Under the pieces are notes generated by a model. The model saw only the letters and a program-made list of their open reading frames with translations. It was not told the DNA's origin and ran no database searches. Shown one piece after another: positions 1-8,304 of a stretch of DNA of 64,000 nucleotides. The stretch spans positions 8,878,744 through 8,942,743 of the forward strand of contig NC_016609.1 of the NCBI RefSeq assembly GCF_000246855.1, read 5' to 3'. Position 1 is the stretch's first letter, and every line of letters begins with the position of its first letter. The stretch comes from Niastella koreensis GR20-10. Lineage in GTDB: Bacteria > Bacteroidota > Bacteroidia > Chitinophagales > Chitinophagaceae. The position numbers were made by a program, and so were the translations under genes.

Positions 1-1
1 T

Positions 2-487
2 GCCGCTGAAGTAAGCTTCCTGGCTGCTGAATACTATTTAAAAACAGCAAATCTTTCAGCCGCCAAAACCGCTTATGAAACCGGTATCAGACAGTCTGTT
101 GAATATTATTACTGGATCAGGACATTAAGCAATGACGCCTCGTCGGGGCCGCTTACCCCAACAAATGCTACCGAGGTCAATGCATACATTGCTTCTACAG
201 GAGTGAATTGGGATTTAGCGCTCACTACCGCCGATAAGTTAACATTGATCGCTACGCAGAAATGGATACACTACAGTGTTGTGCAGCCGCACGAAAGCTG
301 GGCCGAACTCAGAAGACTGGATGCCCCCGCATTAAGCTTTGAAGTTGACAACGCCAGCAATATTATAAAACAACCACCGGTAAGATGGTTTTATCCTTCA
401 TCTGAAAACATCTACAATAAAACCAATTATGATGTGGTGAGTTCAAAGGATAATCTTACCACCAGAATTTTTTGGGACGTTAAATAA
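2..487 (+). CDS. SusD/RagB-like outer-membrane glycan-binding lipoprotein, C-terminal part
   Basis: The frame is open from the left edge of the window to the TAA at 485-487, so the start and signal peptide lie upstream. The visible part of about 161 residues has the helical SusD pattern (AAEVSFLAAEYYLKTA near its start) and ends in IFWDVK. The complete SusD-like protein at 23988-25601 ends in the same residues, so the two belong to the same SusD subfamily. SusD proteins sit on the cell surface and hand glycans to a partner SusC TonB-dependent channel, which should lie just upstream. A strong terminator follows at 513-544, so this is the last gene of its operon. The family call is firm; the substrate cannot be told from this fragment. 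Confidence 0.9.
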   Translation, partial: AAEVSFLAAEYYLKTANLSAAKTAYETGIRQSVEYYYWIRTLSNDASSGPLTPTNATEVNAYIASTGVNWDLALTTADKLTLIATQKWIHYSVVQPHESWAELRRLDAPALSFEVDNASNIIKQPPVRWFYPSSENIYNKTNYDVVSSKDNLTTRIFWDVK

Positions 488-512
488 GTTTATATTAAGT
501 GTTGAGAGTTCC

Positions 513-544
513 GCCCCGATAGTCTTATCGGGGCATTTTTATTT
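513..544 (+). terminator. Rho-independent terminator after the SusD-like gene
   Basis: A perfect 9-bp stem (GCCCCGATA at 513-521, TATCGGGGC at 526-534) with a four-base loop GTCT is followed directly by ATTTTTATTT. It starts 26 bases after the stop codon at 487 and separates the operon from rmuC. Confidence 0.9.
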
Positions 545-589
545 ATATTAGGTTTCAATTCCTTAAATTGACCCATCAATACCATTAAC

Positions 590-1945
590 ATGGAGATCAT
601 TATTGTAACGCTGCTGGTTGCCTTGCTGCTGGTAGCCATTATTACCATGGTATTTGCATGGCGTGCTATGGCTGCCAAAAACAATACCGACTGGATGGCC
701 GTGAAATATAAAATGGAAAGCCTGTTGGGGGAGATTGCACGTATTGAAACGGCCATGAAACAGGAAATGGTGACCAATCGCCAGGAAACCGGTGATAATA
801 CCCAGCGCATCCGAACGGAGTTAGCGGCCTCGTTAAAAAACTTTGGCGAGTTGATTAACCAAACGATGGCCGGCGCCACAACGGTTCAAAAAGATAATTT
901 CTTTGCTTTGTTAACCAAGCAGAGCGAACAGAATAATGCCACTTCTCACCGGTTAGACCAAATGCGTGAAACACTGGAAAAGAAAATGGCTGAGCTGCAA
1001 ACCGGCAATGAACGCAAGCTCGATGAAATGCGCGCAACGGTTGATGAAAAATTGCAAAAGACATTGGAAACCCGCCTGGGCGAATCGTTTAAACTCGTAA
1101 GCGAACGGCTGGAAGCGGTACACAAAGGCCTGGGCGATATGCAGCAACTGGCAACGGGGGTGGGCGATCTGAAACGGGTGCTTACCAATGTAAAAACAAG
1201 GGGCGTGCTGGGTGAATACCAATTGGAAAGCATTCTGGAGCAGGTGCTCACTATTGACCAATACGGGCGCAACGTAAAAACAAAAGAAGGTTCCAATGCA
1301 CTGGTAGAGTTCGCCATAAAGCTACCAGGGCGTGGTGATAAAGATAAATCTGTGTGGTTACCGATAGATTCAAAATTTCCTAAAGAAGATTTTGAAGCGC
1401 TGGTGGATGCATATGATAAGGCATTGCCCGAGTTGGTAGAAGAATACAGGAAGAGTTTTGTAAAAGGCATTAGAAAATGCGCGCTGGATATCAGCAGCAA
1501 ATACGTTGATCCGCCGAACACCACCGACTTTGCCATCCTGTTTTTACCATTTGAAAGTTTGTATGCCGAAGTGCTGCGTACACCCGGTTTGTTTGAAAGT
1601 ATTCAACGCGAATATAAGATCATCATTACCGGTCCTACTACTTTATCTGCCTTGCTGAATAGTTTGCAAATGGGTTTCAGAACACTGGCCATTGAAAGGC
1701 GGTCGGGAGAAGTATGGCAATTGCTGGGTGCGGTAAAAACCGAGTTTGGCAATTTTGGCGGAATTCTGGAGAAAACCCAGAAGAAATTACAGGAAGCCAG
1801 TAATGTTATTGAACAGGCGGGCGTAAGATCGAGGGCTATTGAAAAGAAACTGCGGGATGTACAGGAATTACCTAAAGAAGATGCTGTTGCGTTAATTGGG
1901 AATACTGGGCCGTTAAATGAGGCAGAGGAGGAGAGTGGAGAGTGA
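590..1945 (+). CDS. rmuC: DNA recombination protein RmuC
   Basis: The 451-residue protein has one N-terminal membrane helix (about residues 3-24), a long coiled coil (about 30-190) and then the RmuC domain (about 190-415), with the family stretch GVLGEYQLESILEQVL near its start. RmuC proteins are membrane-anchored, nuclease-like factors that limit recombination at inverted repeats; the exact chemistry is not settled. The length fits the family. The ATG at 590 begins right at the membrane helix, and no better upstream start is seen. It stands alone between a terminator at 513-544 and a hairpin at 1955-1990, so it is probably monocistronic and unrelated to the neighbouring polysaccharide genes. 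The C-terminal tail is Glu-rich. Confidence 0.93.
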   Translation: MEIIIVTLLVALLLVAIITMVFAWRAMAAKNNTDWMAVKYKMESLLGEIARIETAMKQEMVTNRQETGDNTQRIRTELAASLKNFGELINQTMAGATTVQKDNFFALLTKQSEQNNATSHRLDQMRETLEKKMAELQTGNERKLDEMRATVDEKLQKTLETRLGESFKLVSERLEAVHKGLGDMQQLATGVGDLKRVLTNVKTRGVLGEYQLESILEQVLTIDQYGRNVKTKEGSNALVEFAIKLPGRGDKDKSVWLPIDSKFPKEDFEALVDAYDKALPELVEEYRKSFVKGIRKCALDISSKYVDPPNTTDFAILFLPFESLYAEVLRTPGLFESIQREYKIIITGPTTLSALLNSLQMGFRTLAIERRSGEVWQLLGAVKTEFGNFGGILEKTQKKLQEASNVIEQAGVRSRAIEKKLRDVQELPKEDAVALIGNTGPLNEAEEESGE

Positions 1946-1954
1946 AATGTAAGT

Positions 1955-1990
1955 AGTAAAGCCGGATATTTGCAATTCTCCGGCCTTACT
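1955..1990. terminator. hairpin after rmuC, probable terminator
   Basis: A 12-bp stem with one mismatch (AGTAAAGCCGGA at 1955-1966, TCCGGCCTTACT at 1979-1990) and a 12-base loop starts ten bases after the rmuC stop. The tail after it (TTAGAAAATCTT) is only moderately T-rich. rmuC and the converging DeoR-family gene meet in this 238-bp spacer, so the hairpin may serve both directions. Nothing else is recognised between 1991 and 2183. Confidence 0.55.
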
Positions 1991-2183
1991 TTAGAAAATC
2001 TTAACAACTGTTGCTCCTCGAGATAGGTAGGGTTACTACACTAGATTATTAACAGCTTGCAATATACGCGAAAATGGGAGCGGCCCTGCTACTTACCGGT
2101 AGTGAGGGCATACAAATAGTTATCCACGCTTACATTTACTAGTGTAAGCGTAGTTGTTTTAAGATGGGTGGTTCGTAAAAGTT

Positions 2184-2966
2184 CTATAAAAGGGTGAGGT
2201 TTTTGCCCTTGTAGGCTTGCAACTCATTGCTGTCTGGCGACAGTTCAGTAATTAAATAATCGATCTCGTTTACATCGGCGATCTTCATTTGCATTACCGA
2301 ATTCATTTTTTCCGAAATGGTGAGTACAGCCACTTTATCAGCCGCATTGATCATAGCTTTTTTAACCTGGATGGTTTCCCAGTCAGAATCGGTTAAGCCG
2401 CTGTTGGTATCAATGGCGTTGATACCCAGCACACACAGATCAGCCTTAATATTACTGAGGTATTGAAACACTTCGCCGCTTACCGTCATTTGGCTGTAAG
2501 TAGATATTTGTCCGCCGATCATGATGGTTTTAATCATCGGTTTATCGAGCAGCTCTACAGCGGTGAGCACATTCACGGTAATGAACGTGGCGCGTAGGGT
2601 AGGAGGAATTTTTTTAATAAACTCTCTGATGGTAGTTCCACCACCGATCAGCACGATCATATCATCCTTTAATAACTGCAGGGTTTTATCGGCAATGATC
2701 TCTTTCTTTTGTTGCGAATAAGTTTGCGACTCGTGCCCAATATGATAAGCCGCAGACATTACCCCGCCTTTTATCCTTATCACCTGGCCTTCTTCGGCCA
2801 ATTCATTCACATCGCGCCGGATGGTATCCTCCGATACGTCTATCAGTTTTACCAGGTCGGTAAACATCAAACGCGTATGGATGTTCACCTGTTTGGTGAT
2901 CAGCTTTTTCCTTTCCTTTTTTTGCAAGGCCACCGGCGCCGGCGTATTTGGGTTGTTGTTTGCCAT
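2184..2966 (-). CDS. DeoR/GlpR-family transcriptional regulator
   Basis: The 260-residue protein has an N-terminal DeoR helix-turn-helix (about residues 20-72, with SEDTIRRDVNELAEEGQVIR as recognition helix region). A DeoR-type sensor domain follows (about 85-250), containing GGGTTIREF and the GLTDSD motif near the C-terminus. Family members are usually repressors released by a phosphorylated sugar. The gene is divergent from the susC/susD/fucosidase/hexosaminidase operon that starts at 3391. The shared 424-bp spacer carries two perfect inverted repeats (3112-3141 and 3305-3321), so it is the obvious candidate regulator of that operon. The ATG at 2966 was taken as start. The family call is firm; the inducer is unknown. 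Confidence 0.93.
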   Translation of the reverse strand: MANNNPNTPAPVALQKKERKKLITKQVNIHTRLMFTDLVKLIDVSEDTIRRDVNELAEEGQVIRIKGGVMSAAYHIGHESQTYSQQKKEIIADKTLQLLKDDMIVLIGGGTTIREFIKKIPPTLRATFITVNVLTAVELLDKPMIKTIMIGGQISTYSQMTVSGEVFQYLSNIKADLCVLGINAIDTNSGLTDSDWETIQVKKAMINAADKVAVLTISEKMNSVMQMKIADVNEIDYLITELSPDSNELQAYKGKNLTLL

Positions 2967-3111
2967 AATCTATACACATTAAGATTGGGTACGTCTTCAA
3001 TTGACAAAATTCAAACTTTTAGCACTAAATAAAGAGACTTATTCAAGGGATGCAAGATTTTATTTTTAAAAAAGCGATTGCAGCTGCCTGAATTTATAAA
3101 CTCTCTATTTC

Positions 3112-3141
3112 TGCAATCTTTGCAATAATACAAAGATTGCA
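3112..3141. promoter_or_regulatory. perfect 11-bp inverted repeat, candidate operator
   Basis: TGCAATCTTTG (3112-3122) and CAAAGATTGCA (3131-3141) are exact reverse complements separated by eight AT-rich bases. The repeat lies in the spacer between the DeoR-family gene and the susC operon. Further copies of the half-site GATTGCA/TGCAATC stand at 3076-3082 and 3191-3197. No T-run follows, so a terminator is unlikely. An operator role is inferred from position. Confidence 0.6.
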
Positions 3142-3304
3142 AATATTTTGCAAAGATAATCATGCTGTTTCTCAAACTCAAATAATTTCATGCAATCGAT
3201 TGTTTACTATTGATTTACAGTGAATTAATATGTTTTGCGTCCAGATTGCCCAAAGTCATTATAAAATGCCGTTATTTAAGTATTTGCAGAAATAATTCCA
3301 ATAA

Positions 3305-3321
3305 CTGCAAATAATTTGCAG
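3305..3321. promoter_or_regulatory. 17-bp palindrome CTGCAAAT-A-ATTTGCAG upstream of susC
   Basis: Two perfect 8-bp arms flank a single central A, about 70 bases before the chosen susC start. It shares the TGCAA/TTGCA word with the inverted repeat at 3112-3141 and with TTTGCAAAG at 3147-3155. It may be a second site for the same regulator. The rest of the 424-bp spacer is AT-rich; it must hold both divergent promoters, but no -33/-7 pair is clear enough to call. Confidence 0.5.
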
Positions 3322-3390
3322 TTTGTATTCTTTTTGTTATTAAATTGTAACAGAATTCGCAACGTAACCAAACATTTCTACTCAACTCAA

Positions 3391-6300
3391 ATGCTTATGA
3401 AACGAGTCCAAACTATTGCTTCGGGCAGCCTGCTGCTATGTTTTCTTCTGCTTATCTCGCTCGCTGGCCTGGCGCAATCTGCCCTGTTAAGAGGGGTAAT
3501 TAAAAATGAAGCTGATCAAACAGGCATCCCCAATGCTACCGTAACCCTCACTTCCGGCGGGAGTTCTAACTCAACCACAACTGATCTAAAAGGTATTTTC
3601 GCCATGAAAATACCCGCCAGCCTTCAGTCTTCCACTTTTCAATTAACTGTTACCTCTGTGGGGTATGAAAAAAAGCTGATCACCATTGAGCCTGGTCAGG
3701 CGTCAGTCACAATTACGCTAAAAGCAGGTAGTAGCGATATGCTTGATAATGTGGTGGTAACCGCGTTGGGCATGAAAAAAGACCGCAAAGCAGTAGCATA
3801 CGCGGTAACCGAAGTAAAAGGAAGCGAATTCACCCAGGCCCGTGAAAATAATATCGCGAATGCATTGTCTGGTAAGGTCGCGGGGGTAAATGCGGCAGGT
3901 TTGTCAACCGGTCCGGGAGGTTCAAGCCGGGTTACCATTCGCGGTAATGGTTCCATGATCGGCGATAACCAACCTTTATATGTAATTAATGGTATGCCGC
4001 TCGATAATACGGTGCCGGGCGGTGCACCCACGGCAAATGGTATCACCAGCAACGTTGATAAAGGCGATGGCATCGCGGGCATTAACCCCGATGATATTGA
4101 ATCCATCACGGTGTTGAAAGGCGGTACTGCTGCGGCCCTGTATGGCTCACGCGCCAGTAACGGGGTAATTCTTATCACTACTAAAAAGGGAAGGGCGCAA
4201 CGCGGTATTGGCGTTGACTACAATTCTACCTTCACCATGGATAATGTAGCCGTTACTCCCGATTTTCAATATGATTATGGGCAGGGGCTCGATGGGGTTA
4301 TGCCCACCACTTTGACAGATGCGCAGGCATCGGGAAGAAAATCATGGGGTGCCCCCATCGATGGTTCAACCAATTATATGGGTGTAGATGGAAAAACACA
4401 TCCTTATGTGGCCCAGAAAAAGAACCTGCAGAATTTTTATCAAACCGGAACCACTTTCACCAATAGCCTGGCATTTGCCGGTGGCAGTGATAATTTCAAC
4501 TACCGCTTTTCTTTGGCAGACCTTAACAGCAAAGGTATTTTGCCGGGCACCACGTATAAACGTAAAACTTTCAACGTAGCCCTCAATGGCAAAGTAGGTT
4601 CTAAAATAAATATCGAAGCACTGGCCCAATACAACCTGGAGCAGGGACATAACCGTACAGGTGCGGGCGATGCGTTGGGAAATCCTAACTGGACACCCCT
4701 TGAAATTGCCAATACCGCCGATGTACGCTGGATAAAACCTGGTTACGATTCCTTAGGTAATGAAACCATCTGGAACGATGCCGCTATTGCCTCGAATGGT
4801 TATTTCGTCATCAACAAATGGAAGGAAGACGATGTGAAGAACCGCTTTATTGGGCAGGCGTCTATTTCCTATGAAGTCATTAAAAACCTGATAGTAAAAG
4901 GGACTGTAAGCCGCGATTTTTATAATTACAATTATTCAAACGTGTTGCCATCAGGGGCGTTGTATACGCCACTGGGCGAATATGTGGGATTGAAATCAGA
5001 CCTGTCTGAAACAAACAGCATGTTGAATATTAATTACCGTACCCGGTTTGCGCAAAATTTTGGCCTGAGCGCCATGGTGGGCGCCAACTCCCGTAAGTAT
5101 GCCAACAAGGAGCTGAATATTACCGGTAAGCAATATATCATTCCGTACTTCTATAGTGTTTCAAACCTGGCATCCTCTACGCTAACACCGGTTACCCAGC
5201 GTTCCACTACCAATTCGGTTTTTGGTTCTGCCGACTTCGATTTCAAAAACCTGTTCTTTGTAACCTTTACGGCACGTGAAGACTGGTTCTCTACTTTAAG
5301 CCCACAGAACAACCATATCTTTTATCCCAGTGTAGGTAGCAGCTTTATTTTGTCCGATGCATTTGAAATGCCAGAATGGGTTACTTTGGCCAAACTGCGT
5401 GGCAGCTGGGCGCAGGTGGGTGGCGGCGCTCCTGATCCATATGCCATCAATCTTACTTACAGCAACGTACCCAGTTCAGGCCAGCCCCTGCTGAATGTAA
5501 CACAGGATGTAAATAAACAGAACGCAATCTCCAATCCCAATCTGAAGCCCTATACTTCCACTACCTATGAAGGCGGATTTGAATTGCAAACATTCAATAA
5601 CCGGTTAGGCTTAGACTTTACTTATTACAACCGGCAAACTACCAACGACATTGTAAAAACAACCATCTCCGGCACTTCAGGCTATAATTCCGTGATCATG
5701 AACGTTGGGGAGTTAAGGAACCATGGTGTTGAAATGCTGTTAACGGGTAAACCCATTAGCCGCGCCAATTTTGGCTGGAATGTAAGCTACAATTTTGCGT
5801 ACAACCAAAGCAGGGTAGTAGAACTGGCGCCGGGATTAACCTCTGTTCAAATAGCCAACTCCGTTGGTAACTGGGCTTATTTACAACACATCAAAGGTCA
5901 GCCGTACGGAACCATTGTGGGCACCACTATGAAAAGAGATGACCAGGGCAATATAATATATAACCGGGGTAACCACCTGCCGGTAACAAGCAACCTGATG
6001 CCATTGGGTAACAGCGTGGCGCCGTATACCATGGGTCTTACCAACGAATTTCATTATCACAACTGGGGCCTGAATATTTTGCTCGATGGTAAATTCGGCA
6101 ACAAAATATTCTCCGTATTTGAGGTGTATGCCACTCGTATGGGTAAGTTAAAAAGCACCCTGCCTGGCCGCGATAAAGGGCTGGAGCTGAAAGGTGTTGA
6201 CCAGAACGGCGCTACTTATGATACTACCATTACGCAAGCCGGCGGGGTATTGCGCAACTATTACGATAATTATAAAGTGTATACTGATAAGTTCCTGCAC

Positions 6301-6546
6301 GATGGCAGTTTCATCAAACTCCGCCAGGTAATATTATCCTATAACATCCCGGTAAGCAAAATAAAAATGGCCAAGATCCAGGGAGCCAGCATTTCATTTG
6401 TGGCCCGCAACCTGTTCATTCTGTATAGGGAAACCAAAAACTTCGATCCTGAACAAAGCTTTACCAACAGCAATGCGCAGGGCTTTGAATCGATCGGTTT
6501 GCCCCGTACCCGCTCGTATGGCCTGAATCTGTCCCTTAAATTATAA
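3391..6546 (+). CDS. SusC/RagA-family TonB-linked outer-membrane transporter
   Basis: This TonB-dependent channel of about 1,050 residues imports oligosaccharides across the outer membrane with its SusD partner, which begins 21 bases downstream. An N-terminal signal peptide (hydrophobic core LLLCFLLLISLAGLAQ) is followed by a carboxypeptidase-regulatory-like domain (about residues 30-120, SVGYEKK). The TonB plug follows (about 125-270, with the SusC-typical ALYGSRASNGVILITTKKG), then a long beta-barrel ending in LNLSLKL. The frame is open upstream to a TTG at 3316. The ATG pair at 3391/3397 sits directly before the signal peptide and is preferred; 3397 (MKRVQ) is equally possible. It is the first gene of the run to 16549 and faces the DeoR-family gene. 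There is no STN domain, so no sigma/FecR signalling is expected. Confidence 0.93.
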   Translation: MLMKRVQTIASGSLLLCFLLLISLAGLAQSALLRGVIKNEADQTGIPNATVTLTSGGSSNSTTTDLKGIFAMKIPASLQSSTFQLTVTSVGYEKKLITIEPGQASVTITLKAGSSDMLDNVVVTALGMKKDRKAVAYAVTEVKGSEFTQARENNIANALSGKVAGVNAAGLSTGPGGSSRVTIRGNGSMIGDNQPLYVINGMPLDNTVPGGAPTANGITSNVDKGDGIAGINPDDIESITVLKGGTAAALYGSRASNGVILITTKKGRAQRGIGVDYNSTFTMDNVAVTPDFQYDYGQGLDGVMPTTLTDAQASGRKSWGAPIDGSTNYMGVDGKTHPYVAQKKNLQNFYQTGTTFTNSLAFAGGSDNFNYRFSLADLNSKGILPGTTYKRKTFNVALNGKVGSKINIEALAQYNLEQGHNRTGAGDALGNPNWTPLEIANTADVRWIKPGYDSLGNETIWNDAAIASNGYFVINKWKEDDVKNRFIGQASISYEVIKNLIVKGTVSRDFYNYNYSNVLPSGALYTPLGEYVGLKSDLSETNSMLNINYRTRFAQNFGLSAMVGANSRKYANKELNITGKQYIIPYFYSVSNLASSTLTPVTQRSTTNSVFGSADFDFKNLFFVTFTAREDWFSTLSPQNNHIFYPSVGSSFILSDAFEMPEWVTLAKLRGSWAQVGGGAPDPYAINLTYSNVPSSGQPLLNVTQDVNKQNAISNPNLKPYTSTTYEGGFELQTFNNRLGLDFTYYNRQTTNDIVKTTISGTSGYNSVIMNVGELRNHGVEMLLTGKPISRANFGWNVSYNFAYNQSRVVELAPGLTSVQIANSVGNWAYLQHIKGQPYGTIVGTTMKRDDQGNIIYNRGNHLPVTSNLMPLGNSVAPYTMGLTNEFHYHNWGLNILLDGKFGNKIFSVFEVYATRMGKLKSTLPGRDKGLELKGVDQNGATYDTTITQAGGVLRNYYDNYKVYTDKFLHDGSFIKLRQVILSYNIPVSKIKMAKIQGASISFVARNLFILYRETKNFDPEQSFTNSNAQGFESIGLPRTRSYGLNLSLKL

Positions 6547-6567
6547 TTACCATAACAGAAGAACAAT

Positions 6568-8097
6568 ATGAAAAATATAATAAAATACGCAGGTGGTTTG
6601 CTGGGGTTGGTAGGTGTGGTGTCACTGCAATCGTGCGACAAGAATTTTTCGGATACCAACACCAATCCGGAAGCTACCCAGAAAGTTATTCCTCAATACG
6701 TGTTTACAAAGGCCGAGTATGATGGCACTGCCAATATGCTGAACTTTTTGCTGGGCACCATGCAGTATACCACCAGTTATAACGATGTGGCGGGTTTTGG
6801 TTCCAAGTACAATGCTGCGCAGATCTCACAAACATGGCAGGCATTTAACGATGGCTATCCCAAAGAGATCAACGAATTGGGTATTGTGATCAAAGCTGTA
6901 AAAAACGATCCGTCGCAGGTGAACCTGTATGCAACAGCCCGGATCTGGCGGGTATATTGCTACAGCCGGTTGACCGACCTGTATGGCGACATTCCCTACT
7001 TTCAGGCCGGGTTAGGATATGACTCTTCCAACTACAAACCAGCGTACGATCCGCAAAGCGCTATTTACGCCGATATGTTGGCAGAACTGGATGCCGCCAC
7101 ACAAAGCTTCGACGCATCAAAAGGAACGTACGGCGCTGCTGACCTGATCTATAATGGCTCAACCGATAAGTGGAAGAAGTTCGGCTACTCTTTAATGCTG
7201 CGTTTGGGTATGCGTATGACAAAGGTAGATGCCAATGCCGCGAAGAACTGGGTTACCAAAGCTATTGCCGGGGGCGTGATCATCAATGATGCAGATATTG
7301 CGAAGATGAGTTACCTGGCTACCGGACAGGATATCAATAAAAACCCGTTGGCATTGAACCTGTGGAACAGCGATTATATTGCGCAGAATGGTAGTACCAA
7401 TACAGAGGGTGGCAAATACCAGGATGTATTTATTTCTTATTTGAAAAGCACCAACGATCCCAGGTTGCCCATGTTGTCGGTTGTATGGAATGGCGGCGTA
7501 GCTGATACGTCTGTAGGTTTACAAAAAGGCATGCCCGCTACTTTGGCCAATGCCAAGCCTGCCAATTTTGTAACCTATTCCGAGCCCAATCCTAAAACAA
7601 TTTTATTGCTGAGTTCACCGCGCCTGTTGTTTACCGCTGCAGAATCTTATTACCTGATGACGGAAGCTGCGTTGAGAGGCTGGTATAGTGGCGCCACAGC
7701 CAGCTCCCTGTATCAAAACGGTATTCAGGCTGCTATGCGGCAATGGACCCTTATTGGAGGTGCAGCAGGTACTATTGCGCCAGCCGCCATCACCAATTAT
7801 GTAGCGGCTAATCCGCTCAATACCGGCGGTACACTGGATGATCAGATGAAACAGATCTATACACAATTCTGGGTGAGTATTTTCCCTGATGCGCAGGAAG
7901 TGTTTGCCAGTTTTCGCCGTACCGGGTACCCCGCGCTGGTGCCTAACAACTATGCGGGCAATGCAACCGGTGGTAAATTCTTTAGAAGAATGTTGTATCC
8001 GCAAAACGAGCAAACGCTTAATGCCGATGCCTATGCAGCAGCCGTAAGCCGGCAGGGCGCAAACGATCTGTTAACCCAAATATGGTGGGATAAATAA
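6568..8097 (+). CDS. SusD/RagB-family surface glycan-binding lipoprotein
   Basis: The 509-residue protein has a lipoprotein signal peptide with lipobox SLQSC (Cys at residue 23), followed by an acidic DKNFSDTNTNP-type linker. The SusD helices include the tract YSRLTDLYGDIPYFQAG that is typical of SusD-2-like proteins. It ends in IWWDK, as does the SusD-like protein at 41441-43057, so these two resemble each other more than the FWDVK-ending pair (left edge and 23988). It is expected to cap the SusC channel encoded 21 bases upstream. Its stop codon is followed at once by the long hairpin spacer at 8098-8203. The substrate is unknown, but the downstream fucosidase and hexosaminidase suggest a fucosylated, N-acetylhexosamine-containing glycan. 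Confidence 0.93.
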   Translation: MKNIIKYAGGLLGLVGVVSLQSCDKNFSDTNTNPEATQKVIPQYVFTKAEYDGTANMLNFLLGTMQYTTSYNDVAGFGSKYNAAQISQTWQAFNDGYPKEINELGIVIKAVKNDPSQVNLYATARIWRVYCYSRLTDLYGDIPYFQAGLGYDSSNYKPAYDPQSAIYADMLAELDAATQSFDASKGTYGAADLIYNGSTDKWKKFGYSLMLRLGMRMTKVDANAAKNWVTKAIAGGVIINDADIAKMSYLATGQDINKNPLALNLWNSDYIAQNGSTNTEGGKYQDVFISYLKSTNDPRLPMLSVVWNGGVADTSVGLQKGMPATLANAKPANFVTYSEPNPKTILLLSSPRLLFTAAESYYLMTEAALRGWYSGATASSLYQNGIQAAMRQWTLIGGAAGTIAPAAITNYVAANPLNTGGTLDDQMKQIYTQFWVSIFPDAQEVFASFRRTGYPALVPNNYAGNATGGKFFRRMLYPQNEQTLNADAYAAAVSRQGANDLLTQIWWDK

Positions 8098-8203
8098 GGC
8101 AGACGGCAGAAGGCAGACGGCAGACAATTTTCCGGCGATGCGAGGTAATTATTAATCTCAAAGTTCGCGAATCATGTTTGCCGTTTGCCGTTTCCCGTTT
8201 GCC
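8098..8203 (+). repeat. word-repeat spacer forming a 29-bp imperfect hairpin
   Basis: Right after the susD stop, tandem GGCAGAC/GGCAGAA words fill 8098-8126. Tandem TTTGCCG words fill 8175-8203. Paired in RNA, the two arms give 27 of 29 positions matched, counting G-U, with a loop of about 48 bases. No T-run follows. It may act as an intra-operon mRNA stabiliser or be a neutral expansion of short words like those seen in other spacers here. Confidence 0.75.
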
Positions 8204-8304
8204 GGCAAAAAAGTTCTCGTACAATTTACAAGTAGGTTTTAAGTGTAACAAAGGAGGGCATGTCTATGCCCTTCTTTACTAAGATCAAAAAAGAAAAGCG
8301 TTGC

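Noticed and set aside
490-2007. Several reverse-strand open frames opposite rmuC
   Set aside because: They overlap a clear RmuC coding sequence, have no recognisable domains and look like shadows of its codon pattern.
3316-3390. TTG start at 3316 for the first susC
   Set aside because: It would put a polar extension before a clear signal peptide; the ATG pair at 3391/3397 fits better.
8098-8203. CRISPR-like array from the GGCAGAC words
   Set aside because: The units are 7-8 bases and contiguous, without unique spacers, and no cas gene is nearby.
8260-8304. ATG at 8260 for the GH29 gene
   Set aside because: The signal peptide begins at the internal ATG at 8305.
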